NCBI GenBank assembly: GCA_964242115.1
Contig: CAXSZX010000007.1
Span: 1-64,000 of the forward strand
Source of the DNA: BOG-908 sp964242115
GTDB taxonomy: Bacteria > Pseudomonadota > Alphaproteobacteria > Acetobacterales > Acetobacteraceae
Reading direction: 5' to 3'
Length of the DNA stretch: 64,000 bases
This document shows positions 29,218 through 37,791 of this stretch, one piece after another (positions within the stretch are counted from its first letter, which is position 1; each line of letters starts with the position of its first letter). The translations under genes were made by a program, and so were the position numbers. The notes beneath the pieces were generated by a model. The model worked only from the letters and a program-made list of their open reading frames with translations, was not told the DNA's origin and made no database searches.

Positions 29218-31158
29218 TCAGACGGGAAGGCCGAGCATGGCACGCATACGTATCAACTCGCCAAGCGACCAGGCCTGGAACGGGCAGCCGCCAGGCCTGT
29301 GCGGCGGATCACCATCAGCTACTTCCGATACATGGCCAATACCGGCGTGGTCGAGATGGGCCATCAACGGCGCCAAAAAGCGTTTGCCCGCCTCGGCCTT
29401 TGCAGAAGCGGTCCTGCCGCGGACAGAAAGCCAGGCATCCACGAAGGGGCCGGCCAGCCAGGGCCATGCCGTGCCCTGATGGTAGGCCCCGTCGCGCTGG
29501 GTAGGGCCGCCGCCATAGCGCCCGACATAGGCGGGATCGTCAGGGGAGAGCGTGCGCAGCCCGATCGGGGTAAGCAGGGCCTTTTCCACCGTGTCAACGA
29601 CGCGCCGTGCAACTGGGCCTTCCAGAAGCGGAAACGGCAGGCCGCCGACCGCGAGGATCTGGTTCGGACGCAGGCTGTGGTCGTCGATGCCGGAGGCGTG
29701 GTTAACATCGGCCACGTCAATCAGGCCGCCGTCAGGGCCGGCAAACCGGGCAGCGAAGACGGCACGCACGCGGCTAGCCGCCGCCGCCCAGTCCGCCGAC
29801 CATCGAAGGCCGCCGATACGCAGCGCGTTGTACCAGAGTGCCTGGATTTCCACCGGCTTGCCGCTGCGCGGGGTGACGACGTGGTCGCCTGTCTTGGCGT
29901 CCATCCAGGTCAGCTGCAGGCCGGGCGCACCAGCGCGCAGGAAGCCGTCCGCATCGGCCTGGATGCCGAAACGCGTCCCGCTAGTGTAGCCACAAAGGAT
30001 AGCCTCGCAAGCGGTGCGCAGGGCTTGGAGCGTGGCGCCGCCCATTCCATGCTTTGCCGCCTCGCAACCCGCCAGGAACTCATGGACGGCCACGATGAAC
30101 CACAGCGACGCGTCCACCGCGTTGTACTCGGGTGCTGTTCCTAGGTCGGGAAAGCGGTTTGGCAGCATGCCCTCGCTGACCGCGCCGGCCCAGGCCAGCA
30201 GGATGCGTTCGCCGGTGGCGTAGTCGCCCGGTGTGAGCACCAAGCCACGCATGGCTATGAAGGTGTCTCGGCCCCAATCGGTGAACCAGGGAAAGCCCGC
30301 GATCAGTGTCTGCCCGCCTGGACGGGCGACCCGGTAGCTGCTGGCCGCCCGGCGCAGAGCCTGTACCGGGACTCTGCGCGCGGCCTCGGCCGCGATCAGC
30401 CATTCCGCCTGGGACGCCGCATCGCCGGACAGGCCGTCGCCTTCCCGCAGCACGATCACCGCCGTGCTGTCCTCACCGAAATCGAAGAGAAACACGCCGG
30501 GTGACGCACAATCCTCGGTGTCGTCCAGCCCGCGGTCGCGCTCGCAGGTGTAGAGGAAATTCCTGTACCACTCAGGCTGGTGCAGGTAGGCGCCATTGGT
30601 GAGCGCAGCAGTCGCCGGCAAGCTTGGATAAGGACGCCAGGCGACGTTGCCACCGCGGATTTGGGCATTAAAGCAGAAGCCGGCGTTCTCGTGGTGCATG
30701 CTGTGGTAGTCTCGGCCTGTTAGCAAAAGCCTGACGCTCAGCTGCAGGGCGCGTGGTCCGCTCAGGTGGCGCCACCGCACGACTGTCACGCACGAGTCCG
30801 GCTGGACGAGGATGTCGTGCGCGATGGTGGTGCCATTTGGCAGCGCGAACATCCAGCATGGCCAGGGCGTGGCGACAAAGGACGCCAGGAAAACCTGGCC
30901 ACCCGGTATGGAGACGTCCGGCGCGTAACGTTGCGCGCTGAGCGGGTAGCGCTCCACGCCGGTCTCTATCCAGGATTCCAGTCCGTTCACGAGCACCATG
31001 CGGCCGGCCGGCGGCGTGGTGGCGGTGAGAAGCAGGGCATGATAGCGCCGCGTGCGCTCGCCGCCTGCGGTGCCGGAAGCGAAACCGCCGCTGCCATCCG
31101 CCTCCAGCCACTCGGCGTCCAGCTCGATTTTGCCTGACACTATCTCACCTTCCCGCAT
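29218..31158 (-). CDS. Glycogen-debranching-type amylo-alpha-1,6-glucosidase (GH133)
   Basis: A 646-residue enzyme of the archaeal/bacterial GDE type. The N-terminal domain starts EWLEADGSGGFASGTAGG, followed by RRYHALLL, the classical opening. The C-terminal (alpha/alpha)6 domain has AGFPWFTDWGRDTFIAMRGL, which carries catalytic Asp, and later YNAVDASLWF and HQGTAWPWLAGPF. It would cleave alpha-1,6 branches in glycogen-like glucans in the cytoplasm, complementing the downstream GH63-like glucosidase. The start at 31158 gives the normal N-terminus. Together with the GH15 gene at 4.6-6.4 kb it points to storage- or compatible-solute glucan turnover. Confidence 0.92.
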   Translation of the reverse strand: MREGEIVSGKIELDAEWLEADGSGGFASGTAGGERTRRYHALLLTATTPPAGRMVLVNGLESWIETGVERYPLSAQRYAPDVSIPGGQVFLASFVATPWPCWMFALPNGTTIAHDILVQPDSCVTVVRWRHLSGPRALQLSVRLLLTGRDYHSMHHENAGFCFNAQIRGGNVAWRPYPSLPATAALTNGAYLHQPEWYRNFLYTCERDRGLDDTEDCASPGVFLFDFGEDSTAVIVLREGDGLSGDAASQAEWLIAAEAARRVPVQALRRAASSYRVARPGGQTLIAGFPWFTDWGRDTFIAMRGLVLTPGDYATGERILLAWAGAVSEGMLPNRFPDLGTAPEYNAVDASLWFIVAVHEFLAGCEAAKHGMGGATLQALRTACEAILCGYTSGTRFGIQADADGFLRAGAPGLQLTWMDAKTGDHVVTPRSGKPVEIQALWYNALRIGGLRWSADWAAAASRVRAVFAARFAGPDGGLIDVADVNHASGIDDHSLRPNQILAVGGLPFPLLEGPVARRVVDTVEKALLTPIGLRTLSPDDPAYVGRYGGGPTQRDGAYHQGTAWPWLAGPFVDAWLSVRGRTASAKAEAGKRFLAPLMAHLDHAGIGHVSEVADGDPPHRPGGCPFQAWSLGELIRMRAMLGLPV

Positions 31159-31262
31159 GCATCTGGCTGGGAACGCGCACTGCCGGCGCGCTCCGCTTGG
31201 ACAAGGCCCAACGGCAAGCCTGCATTATCTAATATCAAACGGCCTGCACGCTGACTTACAAG

Positions 31263-31388
31263 AAGGAAGCGGTCCTATTTAAAAAAGAACCAAAACTCTT
31301 GCTCCCGGTCGGCGGCCCGCCGGATAGGCTGGCGACAGCGGGGTCAAAAGTTTTTTGCTTCTTTTTTCAAAAAAGAAGGCTTTGCTTG
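31263..31388. repeat. Palindromic A/T-arm repeat, copy 3
   Basis: Arms: CCTATTTAAAAAAGAACC and, inverted, GCTTCTTTTTTCAAAAAAGA. It lies between the start of the debranching gene and the end of cyoD on the same strand, so it may end the cyo transcript. Confidence 0.85.
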
Positions 31389-31389
31389 C

Positions 31390-31788
31390 TCAGCGTTGCA
31401 TCTCCATAATCGTGTTCATCGGCGCCATGTTTGCGTTCAGGTTCGACATGATAAATAGCGAGCCGGCGATCAGCACGAAGACAATCGTGACACCGAACAC
31501 CAGCGCCACGACGTTGTTCGAACTGTCCGGGCCGGTGGTTATGTGCAGGAAGAACACAATGTGGATTGCCATCTGGGCGATGGCCAGCGCGATCAGCGCT
31601 GCCGGAATCGATGGCAGCCAGATCAGTCCGCTACGTGCGGCCGTGAAGGACGCGAACGTCAGTCCGGCAGCAAGCGCCAGGCCGAGAAGATAGCCCTGCA
31701 CGCCGTGCGCGACGCCGGATCCGTCAAGTTTTTCGTCGCCGGGCGCGGTGTCTGCCACATGCGCGTCGAGGTCGTGGGTCTCGCTCAT
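31390..31788 (-). CDS. cyoD: Cytochrome bo3-type ubiquinol oxidase subunit IV
   Basis: A small membrane subunit (132 residues) that stabilises the quinol oxidase. Three hydrophobic segments are visible: GYLLGLALAAGLTFASFTA, PSIPAALIALAIAQMAIHIV followed by FFLHI, and VVALVFGVTIVFVLIAGSLF. The AQMAIHIVFFLHI block is the family signature. ATG 31788 overlaps the cyoC stop as ATGA, which fixes the start. It is last of four genes in the order cyoA-B-C-D. Confidence 0.95.
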   Translation of the reverse strand: MSETHDLDAHVADTAPGDEKLDGSGVAHGVQGYLLGLALAAGLTFASFTAARSGLIWLPSIPAALIALAIAQMAIHIVFFLHITTGPDSSNNVVALVFGVTIVFVLIAGSLFIMSNLNANMAPMNTIMEMQR

Positions 31789-32435
31789 GCGCCGACTCCA
31801 AGCAGGTACACGATGGTGAAGACGGCCACCCACACGATGTCGAGCGCATGCCAGAACAGGCTGAAACACAACATCCGGCGAAGAATGTCTGACCGAAATC
31901 CCTTTATCGCCACCTGGGCCACCATCGTGAGAAGCCACAGCAGCCCGACCGTCACATGCAAGCCGTGGCAACCGACCAGGGCAAAGAACGCGCTGAGGAA
32001 AGCACTCCTGTCTGGGCCGGCGCCATGTGCGACGAGGCCCGAAAACTCCCGCAGCTCCAGGCTGATGAACGTCGCCCCCAAAAGGAATGTGGCTGCCATC
32101 GCGCCGTAGAACCAGCGCGTGTCCCGCGCCCCTGCCGAGATGCTGGCGATGCCGCAGGTGAAGCTGGAGACCAGCAAGCAGCCGGTCTCGAGGCCGACTG
32201 TCCTCAGGTCGAACAGTTCACGTCCTGACGGACCGCCTGCGGTGCGTCCGGACAGCACGGCATATGATGCGAAGAATGCGGAAAAGGTGATGATGTCGCT
32301 GATCAGGAATATCCAGAAACCGTAGCCGACCACGGTACGTTTCGGCGCTGGACCGCCCTCGCCGCGGCCAGTCGCCGGGTTGGGTGCCACTGTGTCGTTG
32401 GCGAATCCGTAGGACGTGGTGGCAGTCGCGCTCAT
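31785..32435 (-). CDS. cyoC: Cytochrome bo3-type ubiquinol oxidase subunit III
   Basis: A 216-residue polytopic subunit of the haem-copper quinol oxidase. It has five hydrophobic helices, with FWIFLISDIITFSAFFASYA early and HGLHVTVGLLWLLTMVAQ and FWHALDIVWVAVFTIVYL late; the last two are the conserved CyoC/CtaE signatures. The start ATG 32435 shares one base with the cyoB stop (TGATG) and the stop shares ATGA with cyoD, so the genes are tightly coupled. Confidence 0.95.
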   Translation of the reverse strand: MSATATTSYGFANDTVAPNPATGRGEGGPAPKRTVVGYGFWIFLISDIITFSAFFASYAVLSGRTAGGPSGRELFDLRTVGLETGCLLVSSFTCGIASISAGARDTRWFYGAMAATFLLGATFISLELREFSGLVAHGAGPDRSAFLSAFFALVGCHGLHVTVGLLWLLTMVAQVAIKGFRSDILRRMLCFSLFWHALDIVWVAVFTIVYLLGVGA

Positions 32436-34438
32436 CAGGCCGTCTCCATCACGCCAGCCAGGGCGGCGCGTCGCGCGGCCCTGTTGGCCCGGTCGACCGT
32501 GGCGACCTCCCAGGCGGGCACTATATACTCGACCTTGTCGCGCCAGGAATACGCCACGAACGTCAAGTAGGCACCGCCCAGCCCGAGCCAGACCATCCAC
32601 CAGACGTGCCAGATCAGGGCAAAGCCGACCGTGGTCGCGAAGAACGCGCAGACGAAACCGACCGGTGTGTTACGTGGCAACTCCAGGTTCTTGTAAGCTG
32701 GTTCCGCTCGCAGATGTGCCTGTTCGATCGCGCGCTGTTTCATGCTCCAATACGGTTCATCTTCGCCCACCTGCGGCAGCACTGCAAAATTGAATGCCGG
32801 CGGTGGCGAGGACGTTGCCCACTCCAGGGTGCGCCCATTCCAGGGATCGCCGGTCAGGTCACGCAGCTCGTGACGATGGCGGATGCTGACAACCAGCTGC
32901 GTCACCTGGCTGGCAATGCCGCACAGGATGAGCAAGGCGCCAAAGGCGGCCACCAGCAGCCACGGGCGCCAGGTTGCAATGTCATAATGCTGCATGCGTC
33001 TTGTCATGCCAAGGAAACCCAGCACGTAGAGCGGCATGAAGGCGACGTAGAAACCCGACGTCCAGAACCAGAAGGCCGCTTTCCCCCAGCCTTCGTGCAG
33101 CCTGAAGCCGAAAGCTTTGGGGAACCAGTAGGTGTAGCCGGCGAAAGCCCCGAACAGCACGCTTCCGATGATCACGTTGTGGAAATGCGCCACCAGGAAA
33201 AGGCTGTTGTGGAGGACGAAATTGACAGGTGGCACGGCCGTGAGCACGCCCGTCATGCCGCCTATCACGAAGGTGACCATGAAACTGACCGCCCAGAGCA
33301 TGGGTGTTTCGAACCTGAGCCGGCCGCCATACATCGTGAACAGCCAGTTGAAGATCTTCACGCCAGTCGGGACGGCGACGATCATGCTGGTGATGCCGAA
33401 GAACGCGTTGACGTTGCTGCCGGCCCCGAGCGTGAAAAAATGATGGCCCCAGGTCAGGAAAGACAATAGCGATATCGACATGGTTGCCAGCACCATGGAT
33501 CGATAGCCAAACAACGGCTTCTCCGAAAATGTGGAAATGACTTCGGAAAAAATGCCGAAGGACGGCAGGACCAGTATGTAAACCTCAGGATGTCCCCACG
33601 ACCAGATGAGGTTCATGAACATCATGACGTTGCCGCCGGCTTCGTTGGTGAAGAAGTGAAAGCCGAGATAGCGGTCCAGGATGAGCATGATCGAGGTGGC
33701 GGTCAGGATCGGGAAGGCGGCGATGATCACCATGTTGGCCGCCAGGCTGGTCCAGCAGAACATCGGCATGCGCATGTAACCCATACCCGGGGCACGCATC
33801 TTCAGGATCGTCGTGACCAGGTTGATGCCAGACAGCAAAGTGCCGATACCTGCGATGGTTACCGACCAGAGCCAGTAATCGACTCCTACGCCGGGCGAAT
33901 ACCGGAGTTCGGAGAGCGGAGGGTAAGGTAGCCAGCCTGTACGGGAGAACTCTCCCAGGACGAGCGACATGTTGACGAGAAGCACACCGGTCGCAGTGAG
34001 CCAGAAGCTAACGGAGTTCAGGGTAGGGAACGCCACGTCCCTTACGCCGAGCTGCAATGGAACAACAAAGTTCATTAGGCCGACGAGGAACGGCATCGCC
34101 ACGAAGAAGATCATTATTGTGCCGTGAGCCGAGAACACCTGGTTGTAGTGTTCCGGCGGAAGATAACCGCCGGACTGGAAGGCTAGTGCTTGCTGGGAGC
34201 GCATCATAATGGCATCTGAGAAGCCGCGCAGCAGCATCACTGCTGCAAGCAGCACGTACATGACGCCGACGCGCTTATGGTCAACGCTGGTGATCCATTC
34301 ACGCCACAGATAGGGCACCCAGCCTTTCCATGTGACAAGGCTGACGACGCCAATGATGCTGAGCAGCACCAGGCACGAGGCAGCCATGGGAATCGGCTGG
34401 TTCAGCGGCACGGCGGCCCAGGTGAGCTTACCAAACAT
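32435..34438 (-). CDS. cyoB: Cytochrome bo3-type ubiquinol oxidase subunit I
   Basis: The catalytic subunit (667 residues): it oxidises ubiquinol, reduces O2 to water and pumps protons. Visible essentials are the low-spin haem His in SAHGTIMIFF (H105), the D-channel Asp in LGVRDVAFPTLN, WSWGHPEVYILVLP with the Cu_B His, conserved Glu and cross-linked Tyr, the Cu_B pair in WGHHFFTLG, the K-channel Lys in AVPTGVKIFNWLF, and the haem ligands in VAHFHNVIIG. All key residues are intact and the length matches the E. coli protein. The start ATG 34438 lies two bases after the cyoA stop. Confidence 0.97.
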   Translation of the reverse strand: MFGKLTWAAVPLNQPIPMAASCLVLLSIIGVVSLVTWKGWVPYLWREWITSVDHKRVGVMYVLLAAVMLLRGFSDAIMMRSQQALAFQSGGYLPPEHYNQVFSAHGTIMIFFVAMPFLVGLMNFVVPLQLGVRDVAFPTLNSVSFWLTATGVLLVNMSLVLGEFSRTGWLPYPPLSELRYSPGVGVDYWLWSVTIAGIGTLLSGINLVTTILKMRAPGMGYMRMPMFCWTSLAANMVIIAAFPILTATSIMLILDRYLGFHFFTNEAGGNVMMFMNLIWSWGHPEVYILVLPSFGIFSEVISTFSEKPLFGYRSMVLATMSISLLSFLTWGHHFFTLGAGSNVNAFFGITSMIVAVPTGVKIFNWLFTMYGGRLRFETPMLWAVSFMVTFVIGGMTGVLTAVPPVNFVLHNSLFLVAHFHNVIIGSVLFGAFAGYTYWFPKAFGFRLHEGWGKAAFWFWTSGFYVAFMPLYVLGFLGMTRRMQHYDIATWRPWLLVAAFGALLILCGIASQVTQLVVSIRHRHELRDLTGDPWNGRTLEWATSSPPPAFNFAVLPQVGEDEPYWSMKQRAIEQAHLRAEPAYKNLELPRNTPVGFVCAFFATTVGFALIWHVWWMVWLGLGGAYLTFVAYSWRDKVEYIVPAWEVATVDRANRAARRAALAGVMETA

Positions 34439-34440
34439 CC

Positions 34441-35415
34441 CTAGTTCTCCCGCTGCTGTTTGGGAAACACCTTTGCCAACGGGCGGCCGATGTCGGGGCC
34501 GTCGGCGGGAGCTATCTCCTGCGTCACGATTGCCTGATACAAGGTCGGTTCCGCTGAACGATAGGTGGAGGGAGGAACGTTCTGGCTCTGCCGGGCCAAT
34601 GACTCATAGCCGGCGCGATCGAGCACCGGGCCGCTTCTACGCACCTGATCCACCCAGGCAGTGAAGGCCGGTGCGGCGACAACATGCACATCGAAATGCA
34701 TGCCCGCAAATCCGTCGCCGCTGAAATCTGTCGACATGCCGTAATATGTTCCCACGCGATCCGCCTGCAGGTTCAATTTGTCAGACATGCCGTTCATCGT
34801 GTAGATCATGCTGCCGAGCTGCGGGATAAAGAACGCGTTCATGACGCTTGCTGATGTCAGCGCGAAGTGTACCGGCGTACCAACAGGGATCGTCAGCTGA
34901 TTGACCGCCGCTATATCCTGGTCCGGGTAAATAAACAGCCACTTCCAATCGAGCGAAACCACCTGCACCTCAATCGGTTTGGACTTTGCTGCAAAAGGGG
35001 TGGCAGGATCCAGCTTATACGATCCGCTATAGGCCAGACCACCCAGGAACACGATCGTAAGAAAAGGTATACCCCAGGTAACCGCCTCGATCCGGCCTGA
35101 ATAGGTCCAGTCCGGACGACGTCTCGCACGGGCATTGGAGGTCCGATACCACCAAGCAAACCATAATGTCGCGGCGATCGTAGGTATGATGATCAGCAAC
35201 ATGACACCGAGAGCGTCCAGCAGCATAAGCTTCTCGGCCGTGCTCACCGGACCTTGGGGATTAAGCACTGTCAAGTCGCAAGCCGAAAGAGATGCGCAAG
35301 AAGCTAAGAAAGCTGGTGTGCAAATGTGCCGCCGCGTGAACGTCCACCGCCGGCGCGCTGCGACCCTGACGGCCGGCGAGTCATTAGCAATCATATCATC
35401 ATGCCCTGAACTCAT
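34441..35415 (-). CDS. cyoA: Cytochrome bo3-type ubiquinol oxidase subunit II (lipoprotein)
   Basis: Subunit II of the quinol oxidase. A lipobox-like SLSACDLTVLNPQGPV precedes two transmembrane helices (LLDALGVMLLIIIPTIAATL and WGIPFLTIVFLGGLAYSG) and a periplasmic cupredoxin domain with VSLDWKWLFIYPDQ and STDFSGDGFAGMHFDVHV. The Cys/His ligands of a Cu_A centre are absent, as expected for a quinol rather than cytochrome c oxidase. The start is uncertain: ATG 35415 or ATG 35394, neither with a strong ribosome site. It is first in cyoABCD. Confidence 0.95.
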   Translation of the reverse strand: MSSGHDDMIANDSPAVRVAARRRWTFTRRHICTPAFLASCASLSACDLTVLNPQGPVSTAEKLMLLDALGVMLLIIIPTIAATLWFAWWYRTSNARARRRPDWTYSGRIEAVTWGIPFLTIVFLGGLAYSGSYKLDPATPFAAKSKPIEVQVVSLDWKWLFIYPDQDIAAVNQLTIPVGTPVHFALTSASVMNAFFIPQLGSMIYTMNGMSDKLNLQADRVGTYYGMSTDFSGDGFAGMHFDVHVVAAPAFTAWVDQVRRSGPVLDRAGYESLARQSQNVPPSTYRSAEPTLYQAIVTQEIAPADGPDIGRPLAKVFPKQQREN

Positions 35416-35644
35416 TTTGCACAATTCGGTTGCCCCGAACCAGGCACTCCGCGTAGAGGCTGCTCCACCCCAATGGCCAATCTCGAGTGTCCCACACCTT
35501 TTGAGCAGTAGCAGGTGAAATAAAACGGCAAAATCCTGAATCTCGTGCACCCCAGTGCTGAAAGTCATTCAACGGCGACCCGACATTCGCGAATCGTGTG
35601 GATTCTTGACCCGGCGCATGAAATGCCGGCTCGCGTCAAACTGA

Positions 35645-36003
35645 CGTATCCAAAAGCAAATGCAGATGCTGGCGGCATATGGCGTCCGCCTGGACCGTTC
35701 GACGCTGGTGCACTGGATCGGCAGGACGGCGTGATGGCTGCAGCCGCTCAATGCGTTTGGTGCTACGCCGTGAACGATTGGTCATAGCAGGGGGCGATCC
35801 TGCGAGCGTTGATCTACCATTATGCCGAGGATCGGTGCAGTCGTCACATGTATAAGCATCTCCGCGAGTTCTACGGCGTGCTGCAGGTCGGTGGTTACAC
35901 CCAGCCGGACCGGACCGCCCCGGCGAGGTGATTACGCTTGCCTATTGCCTAACGCAGGCTCGGCGAAAGTTCTTCAACGTGCACAAACGAATGCGAGACC
36001 CGG
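35645..36003 (+). pseudogene. IS66-family transposase remnant
   Basis: Frames on the plus strand give YGVRLDRSTLVHWIGRTA, a stop, then WLQPLNAF, followed in another frame by YHYAEDRCSRHMYKHLREFY and GVLQVGGYTQPDR, and finally VITLAYCLTQARRKFFNVHK. These match the central part of IS66 transposases (YGV-LDRSTL-DW, ADD/YAEDRRGEH, FRGILQVDGY, CWAHARRKFF). Stops and frame changes show it is dead. It abuts the 3' end of scpA at about 36003. Confidence 0.8.
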
Positions 36004-36798
36004 TCATCTGTCGGGTGCGGATGGGGCGACAGACGCCGCGTCGGCAACGCCGGCAATATGCCCGCAAATCGCTGCCGTGATGGCAATCTCGCCCCATTCC
36101 GCCTCCTGCTCAACAAAAACCCGCCCCTGCCGCGTCAGCTCCAACGAGGCCACCAGCGTGCTGGCCATAGCCGCCCGGCACCGACTTTCCCGATTCGGAC
36201 GCTCCAAGCCAATCGCCGGCAAAAGCGCGCCAAGAGCTACGCCGTCAGGCCGTGCCAAGAGCACCGCCTCGATGCGCGCAATGGCCTGCCAAACCAGCCA
36301 GAACGGCGGCGGCCGGGGCCGGTAGACAGAAGCGAGTTCCGCCGGCACCTGCAGCAGTTTCAGGCAGGCGCGCAACAGGTCGGCGATGTCGGCGCTTTTG
36401 TCACCCGTATGCTTCTCTGGTCGCCCTCGCGGGAAGAACTCTCGCCCGAGTTGCGGCCGCTGCTCGAGCCAGTCAGCCGCCGACTGCATCTCTGCCCGGG
36501 TGACAAGCTGGCGCCGTAGCGCCTCGGCCTCGCTGAGTGCGGCTTTTGCCTCGGGGGCATCGGGCGGCAGCAGCAGGCGAGAGCGCAGCTGCGTCAGGGT
36601 GGCGGCCATCACCAGCCAGTCGCCCCAGCGTGAGAGGTCGAACCTGTCTCCAGTCGGCCTGTCCAGGGCCGCATTCAGCGCCGCCACAAAAGACCCGATC
36701 AGCGCTGCGATCGGCAGCTTCGCCAAGTCGATCTTCTGCACCCGCGCCATCTCCAGCAGCCAGTCGAGTGGACCTTCGATCCCCTCGGCCGACAACAC
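36004..36798 (-). CDS. scpA: ScpA-type segregation and condensation protein (kleisin), possibly stranded
   Basis: ScpA is the kleisin that bridges the SMC heads in bacterial condensin. The N-terminal signature GIEGPLDWLLEMARVQKIDL is present, followed by RWGDWLVMAATLTQLRSRLL and a C-terminal winged-helix half ending near VASLELTRQGRVFVEQEAEW. The start GTG 36798 is provisional. The open frame runs upstream for a few codons and then meets the IS3-type end near 36835, so the natural N-terminus and promoter may have been lost. Its usual partner scpB is not adjacent; an IS66 remnant lies there instead. About 264 residues, near normal length. It may be a stranded extra copy. Confidence 0.8.
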   Translation of the reverse strand: MLSAEGIEGPLDWLLEMARVQKIDLAKLPIAALIGSFVAALNAALDRPTGDRFDLSRWGDWLVMAATLTQLRSRLLLPPDAPEAKAALSEAEALRRQLVTRAEMQSAADWLEQRPQLGREFFPRGRPEKHTGDKSADIADLLRACLKLLQVPAELASVYRPRPPPFWLVWQAIARIEAVLLARPDGVALGALLPAIGLERPNRESRCRAAMASTLVASLELTRQGRVFVEQEAEWGEIAITAAICGHIAGVADAASVAPSAPDR

Positions 36799-36888
36799 CG
36801 GCGCGCCGGTGGGTGCGGGTGACCGGGGCGGGTCTGAAGTTGACCCGGTTTGGTGGAGCCTTTCAAGCTTTTGCCGGAGGCCTCACAG

Positions 36889-37219
36889 GTGCGTCGCACT
36901 CGTCCGCCTTACTCCCCTGAATTTTCGTCGTCAGATGGTCGATTTGGTCCACGCCGGCCGCGATCCCGCGGACTTAGCCCGGGAGTTTGAGCCATCGGCG
37001 GAGTCGATCCGCGCCTGGGTGGCGCTCGCCGCGCGCAAGGAGGGCGGCCGGGAAGAGAAGGCGAAAGTTGAGGATTTGTCGGCTACCGAGCGTGACGAGC
37101 TGGGCCGTCTGCGCCGCGAGAACAAGCAGCTGCGTGTGGAGCGCGACATTCTCTCTCGAGCGGCAGCCTGGTTTGCACGCGAGACCGGAGCCGTGCCGTC
37201 CGGGTCTTCGAATTCGTGA
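36889..37219 (+). pseudogene. IS3-family orfA (HTH transposase subunit), frameshifted
   Basis: From GTG 36889 the product begins VRRTRPPYSPEF, the usual start of this orfA type. An extra T in the run TTTT at about 36921-36924 then shifts the frame; the correct continuation RRQMVDLVHAGRDPADLARE is in the next frame. The C-terminal part has a leucine-zipper-like LGRLRRENKQLRVERDIL, typical of IS3 orfA. It lies directly before orfB. Confidence 0.75.
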
Positions 37220-37251
37220 GCGCAAACTAGGCGACTTTCCCGATTGCCACG

Positions 37252-37791
37252 ATGGCCCGCGTGCTCGGCGTCTCAGAAGCTGGCTACCATGCCTGGCGCA
37301 AGCGTCGGCCGAGCAAGAAGCAAGAGGCTGACACGAGGCTGTTGAAACGCGTGCGCACCATTCACGCCAGCTCGCGTGAAACATACGGCGCGCCGCGGGT
37401 GCATGCCGAGCTGCTGGCAGGCGGAGAGAGGCACGGCCGCAAGCGCATAGCGCGGTTGACGCGCGTGGCCGGTCTGGTGGGTGCCAGCCGTCGCCGGTCG
37501 GGGGTTACCACCACGCGACGGGACCGTGAGGCGCGGCCGGCGCCGGATCTGGTGAATCGCACGTTCACAGCCGACAAGCCGAACCGGCTGTAGGTTGCCG
37601 ACATCACGTTTGTGCCGACGGCGAGCGGGTTTCTCTACTTGGCGGTCGTGCTGGATGCCTGGAGCCGCAAGATCGTAGGCTGGGCCATGGCCAATGATAT
37701 CCGCGCCGAACTGGTGGTGGATGCGTTGGAGATGGCGATCGGCCAGCGACGGCCGGGCGCCGTGATCCATCACAGCGACCAGGGCAGCCAA
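37252..37791 (+). pseudogene. IS3-family orfB (DDE transposase), nonsense codon and truncation
   Basis: The HTH_21 region (ETYGAPRVHAELLAGGERHG, GRKRIARLTRVAGLVG) is followed by the start of the integrase core. An in-frame TAG at 37591-37593 replaces the Trp normally found in NRLW-VADITF. Coding resumes in the same frame with VADITFVPTASGFLYLAVVL, DAWSRKIVGW and IHHSDQGSQ, then stops at the IS30 junction, before the final catalytic Glu region. Confidence 0.85.

Larger units (their letters stand above)
36833..37791 (+). mobile_element. IS3-family insertion sequence, inactivated and truncated by IS30
   Basis: The left end reads TGAAGTTGACCCGGTTTGG at about 36836. orfA and orfB follow on the plus strand; orfB breaks off in the middle of its DDE domain at base 37791, where the IS30 element begins. 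The right end of the IS3 element was not found beyond the IS30, so a deletion probably followed insertion. No flanking target duplication could be identified. Confidence 0.75.
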
